Assembly: GCA_018907035.1 (NCBI GenBank)
Contig: JACCIC010000022.1
Location: 1,302,501 to 1,366,500, forward strand
From: Sycobia sp. Sy_11
Lineage: Eukaryota; Arthropoda; Insecta; Hymenoptera; Epichrysomallidae
Length of the DNA stretch: 64,000 bases
Direction: 5' to 3'
Shown here one piece after another: positions 36,127-47,212 of this stretch. The notes under the pieces were generated by a model. It searched no databases and was not told the origin of the DNA. It was given only the letters and a program-made list of their open reading frames with translations. Numbering within the stretch: the first letter of the stretch is position 1; every line of letters starts with the position of its first letter. The position numbers and the translations under genes are program-made.

Positions 36127-37042
36127 CGATTCGATTTTATTTTCACTTGGTTTTGCTTATAGTCAAAGGCATCCGGCTCCTATGCAGTAAATGACTTGTT
36201 TTATCACGAGGAAACGATTGTTGAATGGAATACCGATACACGATTTATTTCGTCTTTCAACTCAACGATGATTGGATCGGAATTTCGTTGGAGATCAGGC
36301 TAGAAAGCTCGTTGATTTTGGTTTAAACATTCATAAATTTAAGAAAACTATAACTAACTTAATAAAATTTAGGTATTTGGAAGAATATGTTTGGTGAACT
36401 TGATGCATATGTGACAACAAAGCTTGGCTAGAATATCAATTGTTTATGATGAATGACCTCTCAATAAATTGTATTTAGATTTTTTATATTTTAATTTAAT
36501 ATTTATTACAATTAAGAGATTTATTTTGTTATTGATACCAACTGTACATTAATATAAGACTTTTCAAATGAATTAGGTTTCTTCCACTGAAATATAACGC
36601 GTTTTTTCATTAAAAAATATTATTTAAGTTTTATTTTTTGCTGTGGTATAAAATATGAATAAAAACATTATCAAAAGAATTTTTATAACCTGTTATTGTA
36701 TACTAACATATATAACACAAATTTTTGATTAACTTATATATTTTTATAGTTTTGTTACAATTCATATTCAAAATTTTTGTCTGTAGAAAAAAGTAATATT
36801 AGAAACGTAGCATATATATACCTAAAAGTAATATAAATAATATTACAAGATCACGATGCAGTTTTTTGAAAATTATGTGTGCGAAACTTTAATTTCTATC
36901 TCTGCTTAAAATCCGTAAAATATATGATTTCCATATTTAGACTTACAGAGTGCAACGTAAATATTTTTCTCAATCCGAAATCACTTAAATAGAGGACTTC
37001 AATCGTAATGTATTATTAAACTTTTTTTAATTATTAAAAAAA

Positions 37043-37048
<6 letters not shown>
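36127..37048. other. 3' flank of CLIP-SP4
   Basis: 3'UTR with AATAAA at 36463, then AT-rich DNA without recognisable features. Confidence 0.65.

Positions 37049-37107
<59 letters not shown>
37049..37107. repeat. (CA)n microsatellite
   Basis: CA run of about 58 bp that ends exactly where protease-derived relic sequence begins. Confidence 0.95.
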
Positions 37108-37109
<2 letters not shown>

Positions 37110-37445
37110 GTAAGGCAGAGATCTGGTAGTTGCAGATATGGATCTCTGTAAGTACCCGCAGCTAACTATGCTCGAGTTCACCGCGTTCAGTAGGGCATGA
37201 AATAGTGATGGCATATATAAGGGCGTAGTATAAGTGCTTCTAATATTTTTCGAATATTTCTACCTCACTTAGACCGACCCTTACCTGGTCTAGTTCCTCG
37301 ACGACTTACAAAAGTGAGCCTCGATAGCATCTTTATTTTACTATAGCGATTTCGCAAAGACGCGTGGAGAAAGCTGTGAGTTAAGCGTATAAAGCAATGC
37401 TTTTCACTCGATGTCAATGAATTGGAATTTCGTCCAAAATAAAAC
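37106..37445 (+). pseudogene. Relic last exon and 3'UTR of a fifth CLIP protease copy
   Basis: Starting at GGGTAAGGCAGAGAT, the segment aligns with CLIP-SP4 exon 5 (from about 35882). TTGCAGATATG, CCCGCAGCTAACTATGC and TTCACCGCGTTCAG match in order, and CTCGACGACTTACAAAAGTGA matches the C-terminal codons and stop. Similarity goes on into the 3'UTR (TTGGAATTTCGT). The GDSGG region is deleted and several stops occur. It is a dead fragment left by an older duplication or by an inactive downstream copy. Confidence 0.75.
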
Positions 37446-38164
37446 TGGATATTTGGTAGATATTTATTTAGAAATGCTTTGAATTTGTGCAATTTGCGAC
37501 AAAATTTAAAATTTAAGCACTTATAAATCTACTTCATTTTGTATGCTACACATCATCATGACGGCATAATGTAATATACCTTATACACTTTTTAGGATAA
37601 AGGAACGCAATTGTATTTATGCTTTTTTATTTCTTATGAAAAAGGAGATTTTATTTATATTCATAACAATATGATATTAATTTAAAGATCTTGATCGTCA
37701 ATATTTTTCGTCCCCTTCTTTTGAATTTAAACAATTAAAAATGTTTTTATATTAGATATAATATAATAGCCGCATTACTTGCGAAGTAAATATTTTTCTT
37801 TTAATATATCATTAAAAACATATTATCTGGTAGTTTGAAATATATTTCAGGAATAGGTATCCAACTTGAAATCAATGATTTTGATATAATTTTAATCCAT
37901 GATTCAGAACGTAGAAATAGAAAATACAATTCGCTAATTTTCTCTTGCTTATTCAGATTTGAATTTGCAGTTAATGCTCAGACATCGTATTTGTAAATAT
38001 ACGAAATACTCTTGAAACTGTATTTCGTATTTGTTTTCTGATAAAATAATTGTTTCATAATATCGAGAATAGCAATAATTTATATATTATTGATGATACA
38101 AACTTGAGGGAGAGAAAAAATGTAAGCATGCTCATAATGAAAAGAAAAATAAACATAATTTTAT
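37446..38164. other. AT-rich spacer
   Basis: About 700 bp between the protease relic and the Penelope-like element. I see nothing in it. Confidence 0.6.
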
Positions 38165-38247
38165 GTTTAAATTAATAAATATTTCTATTGGTCTTACAGT
38201 CCAATTAAATAAATTGAAATTAATACATAATAATATCGATATATAAA

Positions 38248-38850
38248 TTGTCACATAAAGATTTTAGACAAAATAATTTACAGATAGTAAGAGAGACTTT
38301 TATTAATAATGGCTATCCAATTCAATTTATTAATAGATTGATTGCTGAGAGATTGTTTGAAATTTATAATACCGAAAATAGACAGAGTGCAGGAATTGAT
38401 TTTAACGGAGGCAAAATTATTGTCTTACCATATGTTCGAGGATTATCTGAAAGAATAAAAAGAAATTTTCGGAAATATAACATTCAAATTTTCTTTAAAA
38501 ATCGCAATAATTTAAGTAGATTGTTTAATAATTGCAAAGATAAGGATGATTTATGCTTAAAATCAGGAGTTGTTTACAAGATTAATTGCATGGATTGTGA
38601 TAAATACTATATTGGACAAACAGGTAGATATTTAAAAAAGAGAATTTATGAGCATAAATATAGTTTACGTAGCTCACATATTACTTCTGGTTTAAAAGAG
38701 CATTGTTTAAAATTTTTACATTCTTTTGATTTTGTGAATGTGGATATTTTGGAATATGGTATTAATAATAAGTATAAACGGGAGAGTCTTGAAAGTATTC
38801 ACATTTCCAAGAATCGAAATAATGTGAATTTAATGTTAGAGTCTTGGTAG
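38248..38850 (+). CDS. GIY-YIG endonuclease domain of Penelope-like element (N-truncated)
   Basis: An open frame of 200 codons. The GIY-YIG-like nuclease shows VVYKINCMDC, YYIGQTGR and KKRIYEHK around residues 110-140, with a Glu in KRESLESI near residue 180. In Penelope-like elements this nuclease follows the reverse transcriptase and nicks target DNA. Here the frame begins inside the linker after the RT, at a non-ATG codon, so the ORF is a fragment. It is nonetheless uninterrupted, which suggests a young insertion. The stop is followed directly by the 3'UTR shared with the other copies. Confidence 0.8.
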   Translation: MSHKDFRQNNLQIVRETFINNGYPIQFINRLIAERLFEIYNTENRQSAGIDFNGGKIIVLPYVRGLSERIKRNFRKYNIQIFFKNRNNLSRLFNNCKDKDDLCLKSGVVYKINCMDCDKYYIGQTGRYLKKRIYEHKYSLRSSHITSGLKEHCLKFLHSFDFVNVDILEYGINNKYKRESLESIHISKNRNNVNLMLESW

Positions 38851-38989
38851 ATTGGACAGTGTTTATCATTCCTTATTAAATTGATTGGTTTTGGACAATT
38901 TGTGTAGAGGGGGAATTTATATTTAATTTACGAAATTTGGTGGTGGGGATGAGTATATATAGATTAGAATATAAGGTTTAGATTAGTCC

Positions 38990-39018
38990 CTGATGAGGAG
39001 CCGTAGCGAGCTCGAAAC
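38990..39018 (+). ncRNA. Hammerhead ribozyme core in Penelope-like element
   Basis: CTGATGAG (38990-38997), a GAGC/GCTC stem with a bulged G and an eight-base loop, then CGAAAC (39013-39018). This is the conserved hammerhead core. A short stem III (AC...GT) with a GGAC-containing loop follows. Stem I pairing is weak by eye. Hammerheads in the pseudo-LTR are established for Penelope-like elements. Confidence 0.6.
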
Positions 39019-39575
39019 GTTGGACAAGTCTTCAATTAGGTAAGGGTGTTGGGGACAGTCAGACTGCACTTTACTAACAAAGAATTTTTTCAGCTAATAT
39101 TTTATTTTCAGATTAGTCTACGGGGGTGAATATAAACAAGGACAGTCTGACTATCATTATCATTTTAATTTAATTTTTAATTTAATTTTTATTTTTAATT
39201 TTTATTTTTTATTTTTATTATTTTTTATTTTTATTTATTATTTTTTATTTTTTATTATTATTTTTATTTTTTATTCTTTATTTTTATTTTATTTTTATTT
39301 TTATTTTATTTTATTTTTGGTTGAAATTGATTGGACTGTAAGACCAATAAAAAATATTTATTAATTAATATCGATATATATTTATATCAATACTAATACA
39401 TATCAATGCATAATTAAATGTAAATTATAATGACAGACTGTCCTTGCTTAAAATCACTCCCGTAGACTAATCTGAAATAAAAATATTTTAGCTGAAAAAA
39501 TTCTTTATTAGTGAAGTGTAATCTGACTGTCCACACCACCTTTACCCAATTGAAGAATGAATGACATTGTCCAAC

Positions 39576-39604
39576 GTTTCGAGCTCGCTACAGCTCCTCA
39601 TCAG
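39576..39604 (-). ncRNA. Hammerhead ribozyme core, left arm of palindrome
   Basis: On the minus strand, CTGATGAG then CGAAAC with a GAGC/GCTC helix between. The stem III side reads ACGTT-GGAC-AATGT, five base pairs including one G-U with a four-base loop, followed by C. That is better formed than in the other copies. Confidence 0.6.
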
Positions 39605-39792
39605 GGATTAAACTAAACCTTCTATTATTATATTAATATTCTAATTTATATATACCCCTATCCCCACTGAACTAAATTTTTTTTTTTTGAATATACAATC
39701 CTCCCTCTACACAAAAAAATTTTTTGTTAGTGGGGATAGGGGTATATATAAATTAGAATATTAATATAATAATAGAAGGTTTAGTTTAATCC

Positions 39793-39821
39793 CTGATGAG
39801 GAGCTGTAGCGAGCTCGAAAC
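39793..39821 (+). ncRNA. Hammerhead ribozyme core, right arm of palindrome
   Basis: Mirror copy of the left-arm motif, read on the plus strand: CTGATGAG at 39793-39800, CGAAAC at 39816-39821, with the same ACGTT/AATGT stem III. A transcript of either strand of the palindrome would therefore carry one sense hammerhead. Confidence 0.6.
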
Positions 39822-40040
39822 GTTGGACAATGTCATTCATTCTTCAATTGGGTAAAGGTGGTGTGGACAGTCAGATTACACTTCACTAATAAAGAATTTT
39901 TTCAGCTAAAATATTTTTATTTCAGATTAGTCTACGGGAGTGATTTTAAGCAAGGACAGTCTGTCATTATAATTTACATTTAATTATGCATTGATATGTA
40001 TTAGTATTGATATAAATATATATTGATATTATTATGTATT

Positions 40041-41040
40041 AATTTTAATTTATTTAATTGGACTGTAAGATCAATAAAAATATTTATTAATTTATCTCAA
40101 TACAGTCGACATAAGCACAAAGTAATTTTATGTTTTACAATTGTTATTTATTTACAATGTATTTTATCGCATAAATATAAAGTTATAAAATACCTTAAGT
40201 TAAACTACAAATAACTTACATTACAGGAATTCTTTTATTATTTATTTTATTTATTCTATAATATTTCTAATAAATAATTTGCAGCTTAGAAATCGTCATG
40301 TATATTGCACGTTCAATAATATAATTCACCATAATATAATTCAATAATATATTGCTCTTCAGTTAAAAACTATTATTTAACATTTCAATAAAGCAGTGGA
40401 CAGATTATAATCAAATTAATAAATATTTTTATAATAATCTGTATTACGATCTATATATAATAATATACTATGCTAATATAATGATAGTTAGATGGTCCTT
40501 TTTTATAATCACACCCATAGAATCTGAAATGAAACTACTACTAAAAAATTAAATAAAACATTTAATTTATTTAAAAATTAATAAATAAAATAATCGTATG
40601 TCAAATTATTCTTTAACTATCTTTCTAGATTGAAAGGTCTTTGACAAGAAGAAATAAAGAAAACTTAAAATAATTCCATTCAATATTATACTACTATATA
40701 TTGTAATGGATAACCAACGTTAAAAAACTTTCGTTTATTTAAAATAACCGTAAAAATATGTATTATGCTCCCTACACATGAAAATAGTTTAATAATAATA
40801 AATATTATTATGTCGATCTTACAATCGTTTCTTCTTTACCATATGTGATAGCTAATTTAGTGATGGGAAAAATATAGAATATTACTTTGTTTAAGTTAGA
40901 TTTTGAGCCGATCATTTTTAAAAGATATGTTGATGGCGTCTTTACAATTGTTTCGGAAATTTTTGTGAACGAAATGGTGGAGGTCTTTAATTCTGACTAT
41001 GATAGAATTACCATATGATCAAATTTGATCCGGACTGGTG
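40041..41040. other. AT-rich spacer with degraded Penelope-like ends
   Basis: Contains the outer terminal motif of the palindrome copy (to about 40120) and a faint internal fragment near 40480-40560 (GTCCTTTTTTATAATCACACCC, ATCTGAAATGAAAC). No gene seen. Confidence 0.5.
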
Positions 41041-41089
41041 TATTTATACTCCGCGCGTAATCTGAATCGGTAAAATTTTTTTTCCTATA

Positions 41090-41610
41090 TTGGTACAACC
41101 TTTCTTGATGTCCGTGTGTAATTTGAGCGCCATATCTTCATTAGTGTGTGTCTGTCAGCTGTTTGTTTACGACACAAAAAGTTTGTCTGGCAATATTGAG
41201 TATGGAAGAAAAGTTGATCAACGAGTTTGCTAAAAATGTTGTGTTTCCAATGGAATTACGGCTACGGAATCTTTGAAAATGTTGCAGATGTGTTTTGGGG
41301 AGTCTACTTTATCGCTAACGCAAGTATTTGAGTGGCACAAAGCATTCAGTGAATGTCGGAAAGTCATCGAAAATTTGCTCATGCAAGTTGCCCATCCACT
41401 AAAAATCAAGGTGATGGTCATCGTTTTTTTCGATTACCATGGGGTGGTTCACCATGAATTCGTTCCATAAGGTGAAACGGTCAATAAGGAATACTGCTTC
41501 GCCTTTTTGAGGTGTCTACATGAAGCAATTCATGTTTGTGTGCTGTGTGCCCGAATCGGTATAAATTTTGCATGATGACACATCATACTGGATTTTCTTC
41601 ACTACCGACT
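41090..41610 (+). mobile_element. Decayed mariner-like transposase fragment
   Basis: MEEKLINEFAKN, ATESLKMLQMCFGESTLSLTQVFEWH-like and KIKVMVIVFFDYHGVVHHEFVP segments appear in order, in different frames. They match the N-terminal helix-turn-helix region and the start of the catalytic domain of a Mos1-type mariner. A large part between them is missing, and stops follow. It is not closely related to the mariner in CLIP-SP3, so it is a separate invasion. Confidence 0.65.
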
Positions 41611-43288
41611 AGATATTATTTACCTAAACGAAATAGTCATATCGCTCACCTTTATCTACAAAGTCGAAAACAAATCATAACATAAAAAGCATTTCCTTCT
41701 CTCTCACTCTTTCAAGACATACTGTCTGATTTTGTAAGCCGGTTCAATGAAATAGAACAAATGATTATTATTCTTAAAGGTATTATCAATAAAAAGCTGA
41801 TGAGATCTTCTCCTCCTTCAGTTATATCTACTGAAAATTCAAGCAAAGAAGAAAATTTAATTATTAAGGAAACAAAAATCGCGATCGAAAATGATTCTAT
41901 AAGAACAGCTGAAAATGATAATAATTCTTAATATCTAGTAGAAAAGTAATCAAAAGGTACAAGGATAGTACAATAGAAGTCGAACTGAATCAACTAAGTG
42001 TGGATAAATTAGAACAATCACTGTTACCATTAAGAGAAGAGCTGGAAAAATCAAGCACGGTACACATACTTAGCTTCAACATATTCCACGAATTTCTCGC
42101 TCAGCTTTATGGAAAAACAAATACAATCGAACTTTCTCGTAAGTTTACAAAGAAGACCGATGAGCTAAATAAGATGCTAGACTTTTTATACTCATTTATA
42201 TTGGATAAAAGTTTAAAGGCCAGATGTCCGAGAATTAAAACAAATTATTAGAATATAAAACGCGGCAATATAATCTGAAAGCTCTCATACAACACAATCC
42301 GGTTGAGTAAAGTAAATATATTAATTCTATTATACATACATATTCATATTATGTCTTTTAACAAGAAACTTAAGTGCCTTTTTTGAAATGCAAAAAGCTT
42401 ACGTAAACGTAAAATCGAACTACCTTGCATTTTTAAAAACTTATTCCGAGTACCTGGTAATAATTTACATCAGCAACAATGGGATAAAATTATTGAAATT
42501 ATTATTACTGAATTTATTATACAAAATTATTGAATTTATTATACAAAATCTGAGTATTGTGTGATGATTGGCAACTTTAATGCCCGCTATAAATTGTAAA
42601 ATTGTGAAAAAACTGATTCAACCGGTGAAAAGTTATAAAATAGCATGTATAAATTCGATTTATTCATATATAATCTAGATAAATACACATATGTCAATGC
42701 AAGCCACGCAAAAAAAAATCGAATTTAGACTTAATCGTAACATCGTTCAATCTTGCTGATAAAATAGAATACTCTGTTAATGACGATCCACTAGGATCGG
42801 ATCATTTTTCTATTTCTCAAATTGATCGAATAGTAACTTACAGAACGATGTTCAAATTCCAAACGCCATTAAAAACTTTGTCTCGCCAAAATATCTACGG
42901 CATGTCCTGGTATGACATAATTAAAAAACTACCTATCAAGTATCATTTAATTTTATTGGACATTTTGAATGAACTTTTCACCGCAGCTCGCTATCTATCG
43001 AGTTGGAAAAATAATTACGCGTATTTTATTAGAAAAACAAATAATAATGGCGACCAATCGATCGCTCTTACTTTATGTGTTTATAAACTATATGAGTTGC
43101 TAATAAAAAAACAGACTTCACTGGTGATGTGAACACTTGAATTATTATCGAAAAATGGAGTATGATTTCGAACCGGCAGGTCATGCATAGATAATTTTGT
43201 TAATCTCACCACGCAAATCAATGAAACCTTTTTTCAAAAGAAATCTTTACTAGCTGCGTTTGTTGATGTCTTTGGCACATTCGACAAT

Positions 43289-43765
43289 GTGAACTATAAC
43301 ATTCTGTTATACAAATTAGTAAATATCGGATATTCGGAAAAAATAATTAAATTGGTAAAATTTCTTGCGAGCGAAAGATTAATTTATTCTGATAATTTAG
43401 GAGATTCCTTTAGAATCGGCAATAAATGTGTATCTCATTGCGGTGTGTTAAGTTCTCTACTGTATAGAATGTACGTGAAAAATGTTGTCGATAATTTACC
43501 TAAAATCGTCGAAATATGCCAATTTGCCGATGATCTACTGATTTATTCCGAATGTTCTCCTTTTACAAAATGTAAAAGCGTAATTGAAAAACAAACAAAT
43601 ATTATTAAAAATAATCTCAGTATGATAGGTCTAGATCTCACACCCGAGAAAACTGTATTAATAAATTTTAACAATGAAAATATAAAACCAGGAGAAATAC
43701 AAATTACGGTAGACCAGTGTGTTATAAAATCTACTAAAACTATGCGTTTCTTAAAACGTAGATGA
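43289..43765 (+). pseudogene. Reverse-transcriptase domain fragment of the LINE
   Basis: The longest open part of the LINE, 158 codons. FADD near residue 75 is the RT catalytic motif, with the two Asp needed for polymerisation. Upstream RT blocks lie in other frames, so no functional enzyme is encoded. Confidence 0.7.
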
Positions 43766-45034
43766 TTAAATATTTTTGATGTACCTGGTCGGTTCAAATC
43801 TTAATACTCTTATAGTTTTCTACAATAATTTTATCCGATCGATTTTTAATTATGCTTCTTTTATCTATGTCCCATCAAAAAAGACCTAGTAAGAAAAATT
43901 GGAAAAATTCAGTACTGCGCTTTGCGAAAAGCACTCAATTATTGACTAAGTACTGTAAATATTTTATTAGCCGAATCTAAAATGCTAGGACTTAAAGAGC
44001 AAACTAAATTTCTGTGCCAATGTTATATAAGTAAAATTATAAATAATAAGAAATTTTCTGTATTCACGAATCTACAAACATATATCTTGTTCCAAAACAA
44101 TATAGCCACAAACCTAATAAAAAATTAACGTTCTTTAACTCTTGCGTAGAATTCGTACTAGATAACTATAGTCATCTCCTTATTGTTCAAAACTACTATG
44201 ATTATGAATATAAAAAGTACTACACCAAATGATCTGTCAATTTTGAATTAGGATCTCAGATAAGAAGCTCTCTTAATCCAAATACCGTATTAGATAATTG
44301 CATTGTTGAACAAAACTACGCAACTATGTATACTGTTGGCAGCAAGATCACGAATGCTCTAGTTACGGGTTTTTTTCGTTTTGCTCCCGGGTTGTCTATA
44401 AAAACAAGTATACCAATCAATAAATTTGATTCTGTATTTATTACAGAATGTGCTGCTCTCTCAATTGCCCTTGACGTTGTATTAATGAATAAAAGTAGCA
44501 GCTATCTGATTTTCTCAGTCTCTGGAAGTGCTCTGCAGAGTCTTAATTCAACAAAAACTTCAAGCTATTTTAGAGACTAAGAGAAAATACAATTTATTTT
44601 CAGAACAGAATCCCAATTATCAAACTAAATTTGTTTGGCTCCCATCCCATATTGGTCAACACCGTAACAAACTGCAAATAATTTAGCAAAACGGCCACTA
44701 AAAACTTTTGTATCAACACTTTTATAATTCCATACACTGATCTGTTTTCAGAATTTAAAGAAATTGCGAAAAAACAAACTGAGTTGTTCATAAAAGAACG
44801 ACTATTACACACACGTATTATGGCAATGAGAGCTTTATGTTACAACTACTCCGAAATGTAGTGGCATTAACAGCCAATCCTAATACTCGAATATGTCAAA
44901 TAATTTGTCAAGTTTCCAATAAATGTTAGCGTGCCTTCTGCTGGAAGGCACACAGAATATTTTTATATTGGTCAATCGAAAACTTTACTGTAATGATTCA
45001 TTATATGTATTATGTAATCGGACACAATGTATCC

Positions 45035-45037
<3 letters not shown>

Positions 45038-45088
<51 letters not shown>
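45038..45088. repeat. (TA)n microsatellite at LINE 3' end
   Basis: TA run of about 50 bp within the 3' tail of the LINE. Confidence 0.95.
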
Positions 45089-45092
<4 letters not shown>

Positions 45093-45199
45093 ACCATATA
45101 AGCCTATAACTTGTGTCAACTCAATAAAAATAAAAAAAATTTCTAAATTTATAAATAACAATTATGCCATTGAATTATAGTACTGATTGCCGAAAGAGT

Positions 45200-45780
45200 G
45201 CATGGAATTTATAAGGATAGAAAAAATAAGTCTGTAAGAGAGAAAATTAGAAAGGAACTGTCATTGTGTTACCATATGTCCGACAGTTATTAGAAAGAAT
45301 TAGAAGAAATTTAGAAAAATATAATATTCAAGTTTTTTTAAGAATTGTAATAATGTATGTAATTTATTTAATATTTTCAAAAATAAGGATAAGTGTTTAA
45401 AAGCTGGAGTTATTTATAAAATGAATTGTATTGATTCTAGTAAATGCTAACGAGTAGAAATTTAAAATAGAGAATTTCTGCGAATCAATATAGTTTGATG
45501 AGTTTTGATAGTACATCGGACTTAAAAGAAAATTGTTTCAATTTTGTGCATTCTTTTGATTTGATTAGTGTGGATGTTTTGGAACAGATTAATAAGAATA
45601 AGTATAAGAGGAAGATATACGAAAATTAGGGTGTACGTAGAAGTATAGTAGTCATAGTTATAAAGTGCTTATAGTCTAACAAATTTTATATTTTAGATTT
45701 TTCAAGGGTAATTATAAACAAGGTCAGTATGACTGTCATCATAATAGGACTGTAAAATCAATATAACAAAATTGATTAGT
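45200..45780 (+). mobile_element. Decayed Penelope-like element
   Basis: LPYVRQLLERIRRNLEKYN-like translation, KNKDKCLKAGVIYKMNCID and a shifted remainder parallel the GIY-YIG ORF at 38248-38850, with frameshifts and a stop after SKC. It ends with GGTCAGTATGACTGTCATCATAAT and GGACTGTAAAATCAATATA, a mutated form of the terminal motif. No hammerhead core is left; the 3'UTR segment is deleted. Confidence 0.7.
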
Positions 45781-47208
45781 TTATTAAAAAGATAATCCAC
45801 ACAAAAATTTTTCTGGTAAATGTGTTTCTGCAAGTGTTTCTGGCAAATGTCTTTGCTCCATAATCTGTATATTTAATATACTTAATATAATTTATTATGG
45901 CGATTTCATAGAAACAAAATTTTATGTAAAATTATCTGTCGATCACAACAAATGGTATTATTATATTAAATATTTTTTTCTATTTTTTAAATTTATTTCC
46001 TGAAGAAAAAGTACTGTTATACATTACTATTTTAATATTTTATGCATTTCTAATGCTAAGATTGTTTGGACTTAGTTTTACTGTTTCATTCATCAAATTG
46101 TATCAATTGTGCATATTAATGATTTTTCTTTTAGCATTTCATAAAAAATTTTATTTATTAATTTATTTACTAAATGTTGTATGAACTAAACAATCTATTT
46201 ATTAAAGCATACACATTTAACAAGATCTATTACTGCCGTCGAAAAATTGTTGGAAAATTCGGTAGGCATTGCTTTTAAAATAACTCAAACAATTGGGCAT
46301 AGTGCGAACTGACTTGACAAGTTTAACGAGTATTTAATGATTATTAAACAATTCGATGCCTTTCTCGCCTGAGAAAATAACTACTCTAAAAATTTATTTT
46401 ATAAATAATCAGTTTTTACTAATTTTAGGCGATTTTAAATAAAGTAGTAGATTAAGCAATTTTGAATAATGAAACCAAGTCAAAATGATATTAAGAAAAT
46501 AGTTCAACTTTTTAACCGATTTATAATCTTACAAAAGTGAATATTCTAATGTTCGAACTATTTTCTTAATAAACGTTGAATTAATAAATATTTAATGACT
46601 ATTAAAAACTACTACTTTTTACATAATCTTTATTAATGTTTTTACAACAAAAATTAAGCAATTAGTAATTTTCTTTTTGAGAATAAAAGTTACAAGCTTT
46701 CTCCACTTCCAATATTATTTTCAATTTCCAATTTCCATTTCCAATTCTCCATTTACAATATTATTATTTCGGCAATCATTTATGTATAGCTAACGTTAAT
46801 CATTAAATAATTTTTTTCTATTACGAATTATAACAGATAATTCAAAGTTTTTTATTTTTTAACTTAAACGAATTTAGTAAGAAATTGAAGCTTCTTTTCT
46901 AATAATTAATTTTATTACATACAAATGAAGTGAATGTTCAACCGTATTTAATTGTATAACGAGAAGATAAAAGTTTTGTTGACAATTCTAAAATTTAAAA
47001 TGTTAAATATGGAACCTAAACGGATTAATTACAAAACTTTCTGCCTATGATAAATGTCCTCTGATTCAAGCATTTACAAATGTTTTCGAACTATTTAAAT
47101 AATTTAGTTTTCTGAGTATATGAAAATGTACTGTTTTTACATCTATATAAAGAGTAAATAAAGAATAATGGTCGACAGGATTTTACACTTCTCCCACCCC
47201 GTTGCTGT
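45781..47208. other. Intergenic spacer before the 3' end of the FAM161-like gene
   Basis: 1.4 kb of AT-rich DNA. I see no gene, repeat or element. Confidence 0.6.
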
Positions 47209-47212
47209 TTTA

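Larger units (their letters stand above)
38187..39348 (+). mobile_element. 5'-truncated Penelope-like retroelement
   Basis: Bounded by ATTGGTCTTACAGTCCAAT (38187-38205) and its exact complement (39330-39348), with the flanking ATTAATAAATATTT also inverted outside. Inside are the C-terminal GIY-YIG part of the element protein, a 3'UTR, a hammerhead core (38990-39018), a long ATTTTT-rich tract and the terminal arm. The reverse-transcriptase domain expected upstream is missing. It abuts the palindrome at 39360-40040, which is derived from the same family. Confidence 0.8.
39360..40040. repeat. ~680-bp near-perfect palindrome of Penelope-like terminal sequence
   Basis: 39360-39690 is almost exactly the reverse complement of 39725-40040, with a ~35-base asymmetric centre. 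Each arm holds the element's terminal region, including a hammerhead core, CCCGTAGACTAATC-type sequence and TGTCCAACGTTTCGAGC. The left arm starts right after the neighbouring element. The right arm is followed by ATTGGACTGTAAGATCAAT (40059-40077) and AGTCGACATAAG (40104-40115). The arms' high identity points to recent formation or ongoing arm-to-arm conversion. Confidence 0.9.
41730..45140 (+). mobile_element. Decayed I-like non-LTR retrotransposon (LINE)
   Basis: The parts appear in expected order on the plus strand. A gag-like region lies at 41740-42250. An endonuclease remnant at 42540-42830 shows MIGNFNARY and DPLGSDHFSIS. A reverse transcriptase at 42850-43770 shows GVLSSLLYRMYVKN and CQFADDLLIYSE. 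An RNase H remnant at 44320-44660 shows ITECAALSIALDVV and KFVWLPSHIGQHRN. The order with RNase H fits the I/R1/LOA-like clades. Many stops and frameshifts; one RNase H Asp appears replaced (FSVSGSALQSL). A TA run and A-rich sequence mark the 3' end. Confidence 0.75.

Noticed and set aside
39321..40077. Possible LTR-retrotransposon ends
   Set aside because: The repeats are inverted, not direct, there is no primer-binding site or gag-pol, and the adjacent ORF is a GIY-YIG nuclease typical of Penelope-like elements.
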